This document shows positions 6,116 to 10,981 of a stretch of 10,981 bases of DNA, in pieces. The translations under genes were made by a program, and so were the position numbers. Origin of the DNA: Clostridiales bacterium (GTDB lineage: Bacteria > Bacillota > Clostridia > Tissierellales > Sedimentibacteraceae); the NCBI GenBank assembly GCA_003457065.1, contig DMJQ01000021.1:25146-36126 (forward strand), in the 5' to 3' direction. The notes beneath the pieces were generated by a model. That model saw only the letters and a program-made list of their open reading frames with translations. It did no database searches and was not told the origin of the DNA. The first letter of the stretch is position 1, and each line of letters starts with the position of its first letter.

Positions 6116-7825
6116 ATGTGCAGGGAAAAATATGAAATGTGGCTTGAAAGCCCTTATGTAGCCGATGAATTAAAAGAAGAACTTAGAAAAATCGGAAAAA
6201 ACGACGGGGAAATAGAAGACAGATTTTTTAAAGAATTGGAATTCGGCACCGGAGGAATGAGGGGGAAAATAGGTGCAGGCTCCAATCGTATGAATATAGT
6301 GACTGTCGCAAAGGCAACTCAGGGAATTGCCGACTATTTAAATGAAAAGTACAATGATGAAATAAGCGTGGCAATAGCATATGATTCGAGAAATATGTCC
6401 TATGAATTTGCACTTAAGGCAGCATGCGTGTTTGCGGCAAACAATATAAGTGTTTATTTGTTCGAAAGTTTAAGGCCCACGCCTGAACTTTCATTTACGG
6501 TGCGCCATTTTAAATGCAAAGCAGGTGTTGTTATTACGGCCAGCCACAATCCGCCAGAATATAACGGCTACAAGGTGTATGACTGTTTCGGCGGTCAGGT
6601 GGTAGAAGATGCAAATCCCATAATAAACAAAATAAACAATGTGATGTTAAAAGACATAAAGTCATCAAAAGCCGATGGAAATGAAAAAATACATATGATC
6701 GGTGATGACATTGACGGAATTTACATAAATGAGGTTAAGAAATTAAGCCTTAACAGTGATATTGATAAAGATATAAATATAGTTTATACACCGCTTCACG
6801 GTACAGGCAACAAGCTTGTGAGAAGAGTGCTTGATGAACTGGGATATAAAAATATCTTTGCCGTAAAAGAGCAGGAACTTCCGGATCCTGAGTTTTCAAC
6901 GGTTAAATCTCCTAATCCAGAGGAAATAAGCTCATTTGAAATAGCGATAAAAAAAGCGGAAGAATTAAACGGTGAAATTATTATAGGCACTGATCCTGAC
7001 TGTGACAGAGTCGGCCTCGTGATTAAAAACCATGAGGGCGAGTTTGTGCCGTTAAACGGAAATCAGACGGGAGTGCTGCTTTTAAATTATGTTCTGGGAT
7101 CTTTAAGTGAACGGGGTAGGATTCCGGAAAACGGTGCGATTGTAAAAACAATTGTTACAAGTGAAATAGGAAGATACATTGCGGCAAAATATAAAGTGGC
7201 CACATTTGATACACTGACTGGGTTTAAATATATTGCGGAATTAATGCAGAAATTCGAAGATTCAAAGGAACATACCTTTTTATTCGGATACGAGGAAAGC
7301 TACGGCTATCTGTCAGGCACATTTGTCAGAGATAAGGATGCGGTAATTGCATCGATGCTCATTTGTGAAATGGCTGCATATTATAAGAAAAAAGGTAAAA
7401 TGCTGTTAGATGTATTAAATGATATATATGGCGAGTACGGATATTATGTGGAAGAAACTGTTTCGCTGAGCTTTGCAGGGGTTACAGGACTGAGCAAAAT
7501 GAAGTCCATCATGGAAAGTTTCAGAGAAAACAAGTTCAGTACTCTGGCAGGAAAAAACATACCGTATGTTTATGATTACAAGCTCGGCATTGTTTTGAAT
7601 CTCGCAGAAGGCGGGACAGAAAAGTTAAATTATCCAAAGTCGGATGTATTGAAATTTTCATTTGAAGATGGCTCATGGCTTGTGTTGAGACCATCAGGAA
7701 CTGAGCCGAAATTAAAAATTTATTTTTCAATTAAGGGGGAAGACAGAGCCGAATCCGTGGAAATACTGGAAAAGGCAAAGAAAGAGGTACTGAATTTAAT
7801 TAACCGCGTACAGGTCAACAGTTAA
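6116..7825 (+). CDS. pgcA: Alpha-phosphoglucomutase (phosphohexomutase family)
   Basis: Interconverts glucose-6-phosphate and glucose-1-phosphate and so feeds GalU, encoded immediately upstream. It belongs to the long alpha-D-phosphohexomutase group of Gram-positives (PgcA type); 569 residues is normal. All four active-site loops are visible: the phosphoserine loop TASHNP (141-146, S143 is phosphorylated), the magnesium loop DPDCDR (293-298), the sugar-specificity loop GYEESYGYLSG (391-401) and the phosphate-binding loop RPSGTEPK (525-532). The N-terminal FGTGGMRGKIGAG (43-55) is also typical. EESYG is usual for this glucose-type group, although some members also accept mannose phosphate. The ribosome binding site AGGGGTG (6104-6110) starts on the last base of the galU stop codon, which suggests translational coupling. 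No terminator separates it from the next gene, 31 nt downstream. Confidence 0.94.
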   Translation: MCREKYEMWLESPYVADELKEELRKIGKNDGEIEDRFFKELEFGTGGMRGKIGAGSNRMNIVTVAKATQGIADYLNEKYNDEISVAIAYDSRNMSYEFALKAACVFAANNISVYLFESLRPTPELSFTVRHFKCKAGVVITASHNPPEYNGYKVYDCFGGQVVEDANPIINKINNVMLKDIKSSKADGNEKIHMIGDDIDGIYINEVKKLSLNSDIDKDINIVYTPLHGTGNKLVRRVLDELGYKNIFAVKEQELPDPEFSTVKSPNPEEISSFEIAIKKAEELNGEIIIGTDPDCDRVGLVIKNHEGEFVPLNGNQTGVLLLNYVLGSLSERGRIPENGAIVKTIVTSEIGRYIAAKYKVATFDTLTGFKYIAELMQKFEDSKEHTFLFGYEESYGYLSGTFVRDKDAVIASMLICEMAAYYKKKGKMLLDVLNDIYGEYGYYVEETVSLSFAGVTGLSKMKSIMESFRENKFSTLAGKNIPYVYDYKLGIVLNLAEGGTEKLNYPKSDVLKFSFEDGSWLVLRPSGTEPKLKIYFSIKGEDRAESVEILEKAKKEVLNLINRVQVNS

Positions 7826-7856
7826 CGGTTAAAATCCAAAATGGGAGGCTGTAAAT

Positions 7857-9320
7857 ATGAAAATATTTAAGACCACAACCCGAAAAATAATTTTGTTGAT
7901 ATTCATTTTCGCATTTACTTTTAATACACTTGCATATGCCAACAAATGTAATCCCCCTCGTGAAGAAATAGAGGCCATGATTGATGAAGTTGCTTTGAAA
8001 AGGGCAATTCCTTCTGTAATATTGAAGGCGATTGCGAGAGTGGAATCTGTTTACCAGCATTTCAACAGTGACGGAAGTCCGAAGATAAGCGGAAGCAGCA
8101 TTGGTGTAATGCAGGTAAGCAACAGAAATGGTTTGTATAATCATGAAAAGCTTAAGTACGATGTTTTATACAATATTGAGGCAGGAGCAGAGACGCTGCT
8201 CAACAAATGGAGCATGAGCTCATATCAGAGTGTATCAAGTGTAGGAAATATGGATCCTAATGTTATGGAAAACTGGTATTTTGCTCTTTGGGCATATAAC
8301 GGCTGGATACAGAGCAACAATCCGAATACAAGGAGAAACACTTATCAGCAGTTGATATATGCAACAATTAAAAAAGAATATGGGCAGACAATAAACAACA
8401 TAGATTTTGCATATCTTCCTAAGTCGGGAAAACCAAGCAGGTCGCTGGTAGTGCCAACGCCATCCAACACGAACAGCGGAAATATAGTGCTTTATGAAAA
8501 AGGGGATTATGTCAGGACCGACGGAATCAAAGAAAATTATCAGCTGAGAGATGCTCCTGCAGGCAAATATGTTCATGAACTTTGTGTAAATCAACTTGGC
8601 ACGATTACGGAAGGACCGGTTCTTCAAAACGGGTACTATTGGTACAAAGTATCTGTTGATGAAAAACGTGAAGGCTGGATTGAAAGAAACTGGCTGCTGC
8701 GCACCGGAGATACGGAACACGGAAGATATGTGTTTGACGACATATCATTCCATTGGGCAAGAAAGATTATAATGGAACTTTTCAACGATGGGGTAATAAA
8801 CGAGGCCGAATCCTTTAACCCCGACAGCATAGCGACAAAAGAAGAATTTTTGATTTTTTTAAGCAAAGTAATAAAAAACAATGACGGATACGTACCTGAA
8901 ACAGAGAAACTTGCCGGAACAAATAAGTATGAGGAAAATGCGCTGACATTTGCAGATGCGTCAGAAATTCACGCATGGGCGGTAGAAAATATTAAATATT
9001 TAAATAAATTAGGTTTATTGGAAGATTTCAAAAGGGAGCTTAATCCTGCGGACAAACTTACAAGAAAGGAAGCTGCCAACATAATAGAAAACATATTCGG
9101 GGAAGATGATGAGTTTAAAAACCTGGATGTGAGCACAATTTTTTCCGATTTAACAAAAATGGATGAAGAAGGAATAAAAGCTGTTAAATCTGCATATACC
9201 AACGGTATTATGTCTGGAAAAGGAGCAAAAAGCTTCTGCCCGGATGACTATCTGTCAAGAGCCGAAACAGCAGCTGTAATGGCTAAAATCAATGACAAAT
9301 TGGAAAAACTTAAAAATTAA
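7857..9320 (+). CDS. Exported lytic transglycosylase with SH3-like and SLH domains
   Basis: A predicted cell-surface murein-cleaving enzyme. Residues 1-28 form a signal peptide (basic start, hydrophobic 11-25, likely cleavage after AYA at 26-28). Residues ~35-175 look like an SLT/goose-lysozyme-type transglycosylase: ILKAIARVES with candidate catalytic E63, GVMQVS (83-88), NIEAGAETLL (106-115) and WAYNGW (145-150). Residues ~208-282 resemble a bacterial SH3 domain (YQLRDAPAGKYV, GYYWYKVS, GWIERNWL). Three SLH repeats follow (~291-340, 363-415, 427-478). Only the last carries a near-standard motif, SRAE (467-470); the others read TKEE and TRKE. SLH repeats normally hold proteins on secondary wall polymers. 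C31 follows the cleavage site but does not fit a lipobox. GGGAGG (7843-7848) supports the start. It is the last gene of the galU operon, followed by a terminator. Confidence 0.88.
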   Translation: MKIFKTTTRKIILLIFIFAFTFNTLAYANKCNPPREEIEAMIDEVALKRAIPSVILKAIARVESVYQHFNSDGSPKISGSSIGVMQVSNRNGLYNHEKLKYDVLYNIEAGAETLLNKWSMSSYQSVSSVGNMDPNVMENWYFALWAYNGWIQSNNPNTRRNTYQQLIYATIKKEYGQTINNIDFAYLPKSGKPSRSLVVPTPSNTNSGNIVLYEKGDYVRTDGIKENYQLRDAPAGKYVHELCVNQLGTITEGPVLQNGYYWYKVSVDEKREGWIERNWLLRTGDTEHGRYVFDDISFHWARKIIMELFNDGVINEAESFNPDSIATKEEFLIFLSKVIKNNDGYVPETEKLAGTNKYEENALTFADASEIHAWAVENIKYLNKLGLLEDFKRELNPADKLTRKEAANIIENIFGEDDEFKNLDVSTIFSDLTKMDEEGIKAVKSAYTNGIMSGKGAKSFCPDDYLSRAETAAVMAKINDKLEKLKN

Positions 9321-9330
9321 AATATATTGA

Positions 9331-9370
9331 AATAAAAATGAGGCCTGCATTTGCAAGCCCCGTTTTTATT
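9331..9370. terminator. Bidirectional terminator between two convergent wall-hydrolase genes
   Basis: AATAAAAA (9331-9338) pairs with TTTTTATT (9363-9370). A GC-richer inner stem GGC-TGCA / TGCA-GCC lies between them with two mismatches and a very small loop. The A-run on one side and T-run on the other give a U-tail in either direction. It overlaps the last two bases of the minus-strand stop codon. Confidence 0.8.
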
Positions 9371-10433
9371 ATGATGAGGGTATTATATTTTCGGTACGGA
9401 TTGTTCTTTCGGGAACGTTGTGGAACCGTATGTCATAAATTCTGACATTTTCCTTGGTCTCTTTGTTATAGAGAGTAGGAGATCTGCTTTTGTTTAAAAG
9501 GTTGACAATTCTGTAAACATCAATCCAGATTTCAGCCAGCGCCTCTTTCTGCGATTCATCAAATATTAGCTGCATTCCGAAATGAAGATGGGGGACGTTG
9601 ATGTTATTTACATTTTCCTTTATGCTGTATCCTGTCATTCCAAGGTAACCTATAACATCACCTGCGTAAACAATATCTCCTTCTTTGAGTGATTTCACGT
9701 ATGGGTGATCTTTTCTCAAGTGGGCGTAATAATAATATCTTTTGTTGTCCAGACTTCTTATTCCTATTCTCCATCCGCCGTACTGGTTCCACCCCAGCGC
9801 TTCAATGCGTCCCGTTTCAACCGCAACCACGGGAGTACCCACCGAACCTAACAGGTCGTTTCCCAGGTGTACTCTTCGAAATCCGTAGCTTCTGGAGTTC
9901 CCGAAGTCGTCATAATGACCGTAGCTGTATCCTGCCGCAATCGGAGAAAATACTTTCAGTCCGTATTTTTTTACCCATACTTTTTTGTCCGGGTCATTTT
10001 CGTCCTTAACCTGCACTTCATAAGGACCGACAAAGTTTCCTAAGACTGCCGAATATGCTTCGTAGTAATAGCTGTAGTGCTTTAAGTCCTTAGTCAGGCT
10101 TTCGATGCTTTCGCCGCTTTTCAGCTTGCCGATAAGGACATCCATATCCCTGGGTTTATATCTTTTAAAATCACCTCCGTTACGGGTTCCCAGGTACGCA
10201 AGAATTTCGACCCAGTTAAGTTTTACTTCTTCGCCTGTACTGTCTATGTCTGCATTTAGCGCCTTATTCATGGCTTCGTAAGACACCCTGAAATCAACCC
10301 ACTTAATAAAGTCTTTTTCTTGGTTTGCCGAGACCGGCTGAACTGAATTCATAAAAAAAGACATGAAAATTCCGGCGATTAAAATAATTGCGATAAATAT
10401 TATCAATACTTTGTATTTTATTCTAATAATCAT
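9369..10433 (-). CDS. Membrane-anchored M23 (LytM-type) metallopeptidase
   Basis: A zinc endopeptidase acting on peptidoglycan peptide bridges, held outside the membrane by an N-terminal helix (about 7-28) with no obvious signal peptidase site directly after it. Residues ~40-135 form a helical region (KWVDFRVSYEAMNKALNADI) that I know from clostridial M23 proteins but cannot assign a function. Residues ~155-290 form the M23 domain. By family comparison, H189 and D193 in HLGND and H284 in PHLHF are the zinc ligands, and H238 (YAHL) and H282 are the catalytic histidines. All are present, so it should be active rather than a LytM-type regulator. The tail (~300-354) has no recognised domain. The minus-strand start has GGAAGG (complement of 10440-10445) six nt upstream. 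It faces the transglycosylase gene. Its substrate bond is unknown. Confidence 0.9.
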   Translation of the reverse strand: MIIRIKYKVLIIFIAIILIAGIFMSFFMNSVQPVSANQEKDFIKWVDFRVSYEAMNKALNADIDSTGEEVKLNWVEILAYLGTRNGGDFKRYKPRDMDVLIGKLKSGESIESLTKDLKHYSYYYEAYSAVLGNFVGPYEVQVKDENDPDKKVWVKKYGLKVFSPIAAGYSYGHYDDFGNSRSYGFRRVHLGNDLLGSVGTPVVAVETGRIEALGWNQYGGWRIGIRSLDNKRYYYYAHLRKDHPYVKSLKEGDIVYAGDVIGYLGMTGYSIKENVNNINVPHLHFGMQLIFDESQKEALAEIWIDVYRIVNLLNKSRSPTLYNKETKENVRIYDIRFHNVPERTIRTENIIPSS

Positions 10434-10668
10434 ATATAACCTTCCGGACTACTAATTTTAGATAAAAATATGCAGAATTATCTATATAATAAATTTATAT
10501 GATTTACAGCTTTCTTATATGATATATAAAATCAGATATTGCAGCGAAGTGAAGACGTAAAGTTATGATATTAATGTTTAAGAAGATAAAATTATTTGTA
10601 AATTATATGAATGTATGATAATATTAATTGATTTACTGCAATTGTTAAGGGTACATAGGGAGGACAAA
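10434..10668. other. AT-rich divergent intergenic region
   Basis: This spacer separates the divergent M23 and yycJ-type genes and must hold a promoter for each. I could not find a convincing -35/-10 pair in either direction. TATATGA occurs at 10496-10502, 10516-10522 and 10604-10610, the first two exactly 20 bp apart. A 7-bp inverted repeat (TAGATAA 10459-10465, TTATCTA 10478-10484) lies close to the M23 gene. A weak plus-strand candidate is TTGTAA (10596) with GATAAT (10617). No coding signal is seen. Confidence 0.4.
10657..10663 (+). promoter_or_regulatory. Ribosome binding site that decides the yycJ start
   Basis: AGGGAGG lies 5 nt before TTG at 10669 and 11 nt before TTG at 10675. The reading frame is open back to 10582 and has an ATG at 10615, but that ATG has no ribosome binding site. 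The strong site inside the open frame therefore argues for a TTG start. Confidence 0.7.
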
Positions 10669-10981
10669 TTGAAGTTGAAATTTTGTTCATTATACAGCGG
10701 GAGCAGCGGAAACTGCCAATACATAAAAACTGAAAATACCACCGTGCTTGTGGATGCCGGCTTAAGCGGGAAAAAAATACAGCAGGAAATTGCTAATATA
10801 GGAGAAGACGCTAAAAAGATAGATGCCATATTTATAACTCACGAGCACATAGATCACATACATGGCGCAGGAGTCATGTCAAGAAGACTTAATGTACCTA
10901 TTTATGCAAACAAAGAAACATGGGAGGCAATGAGTCCGATCATAGGAAACATAAAACCCCACAATATAAAGGTTCTCGATG
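10669..10981 (+). CDS. yycJ: YycJ/WalJ-type metallo-beta-lactamase-fold hydrolase (5' part)
   Basis: The first 104 codons of a gene cut by the right edge. The start FCSLYSGSSGNCQYI and VLVDAGLS match the N-terminus of YycJ/WalJ proteins. The metal-binding motif THEHIDHIHG (HxHxDH) is the signature of the metallo-beta-lactamase fold, and the following GAGVMSRRLNVPIYANKETW is typical of this subfamily. In Bacillus and relatives the gene sits in the walRK (yycFG) region and has been linked to wall or DNA-repair phenotypes; its exact reaction is poorly defined. No walRK genes are visible upstream here, so it is outside that arrangement on this side. The start is TTG at 10669, chosen because AGGGAGG precedes it and homologues begin just before FCSL. 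The rest of the protein lies outside the window. Confidence 0.85.
   Translation, partial: MKLKFCSLYSGSSGNCQYIKTENTTVLVDAGLSGKKIQQEIANIGEDAKKIDAIFITHEHIDHIHGAGVMSRRLNVPIYANKETWEAMSPIIGNIKPHNIKVLD

Noticed and set aside
7944..7952. Possible lipoprotein cysteine (C31) after the signal peptide of the transglycosylase
   Set aside because: The residues before it (ANKC) do not fit a lipobox, while AYA at 26-28 is a good ordinary signal peptidase site.
8235..8720. A 161-codon minus-strand open frame inside the transglycosylase gene
   Set aside because: It is a shadow frame. The plus strand encodes a complete signal-peptide/SLT/SH3/SLH protein, and the antisense product has no recognisable domain.

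Overview
The window reads as a chromosomal segment of a low-GC Gram-positive bacterium, most likely a member of the Clostridia or a close relative. The reasons are AT-rich DNA, strong GGAGG-type ribosome binding sites, sigma-A-like promoters, U-tailed terminators, S-layer homology (SLH) repeats on an exported protein and a TTG-started yycJ-type gene. The species cannot be named from the sequence. There are nine protein genes, one of them cut by the right edge. I see no rRNA, tRNA, insertion sequence, CRISPR array or phage gene.

Layout. Positions 1-42 hold the terminator of an unseen upstream gene. A promoter near 152-179 drives prs (228-1382, +), a long-form PRPP synthetase. A hairpin at 1449-1478 separates it from a convergent two-gene minus-strand operon. 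That operon is a PadR-family regulator (3084-3635) followed, with a 4-base ATGA overlap, by a 533-residue protein (1486-3087). This protein joins a flavodoxin/NAD(P)H:FMN-reductase-like domain to a probable SCP2-like lipid-binding domain and a multi-pass membrane domain. A near-consensus promoter and a 10+10 bp palindrome overlapping its -10 box suggest PadR autoregulation.

Positions 3693-3995 contain no convincing gene. They hold phased direct repeats, two hairpins (the second terminator-like), a 29-codon ORF and a weak promoter, which together suggest an untranslated or small RNA.

From 4111 a plus-strand run of envelope genes follows: an MreB/Mbl-type actin homologue, galU, a phosphoglucomutase and an exported lytic transglycosylase with an SH3-like region and three SLH repeats. 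GalU and the phosphoglucomutase together convert glucose-6-phosphate to UDP-glucose, a precursor of envelope glycans. The last three genes are tightly spaced and probably co-transcribed. A hairpin at 5167-5193 may only partly separate them from the mreB-like gene.

A bidirectional terminator (9331-9370) separates the transglycosylase from a convergent membrane-anchored M23 peptidase (9369-10433, -). A 235-bp AT-rich divergent spacer then leads to the start of a yycJ/walJ-type metallo-beta-lactamase-fold gene. So most of the right-hand 7 kb concerns cell shape, wall precursors and wall remodelling. No wholly new system is evident. The best leads are the three-part flavoprotein with its regulator, a D-to-N change in the nucleotide-binding site of the MreB-like protein, and the structured gap at 3.7-4.0 kb.
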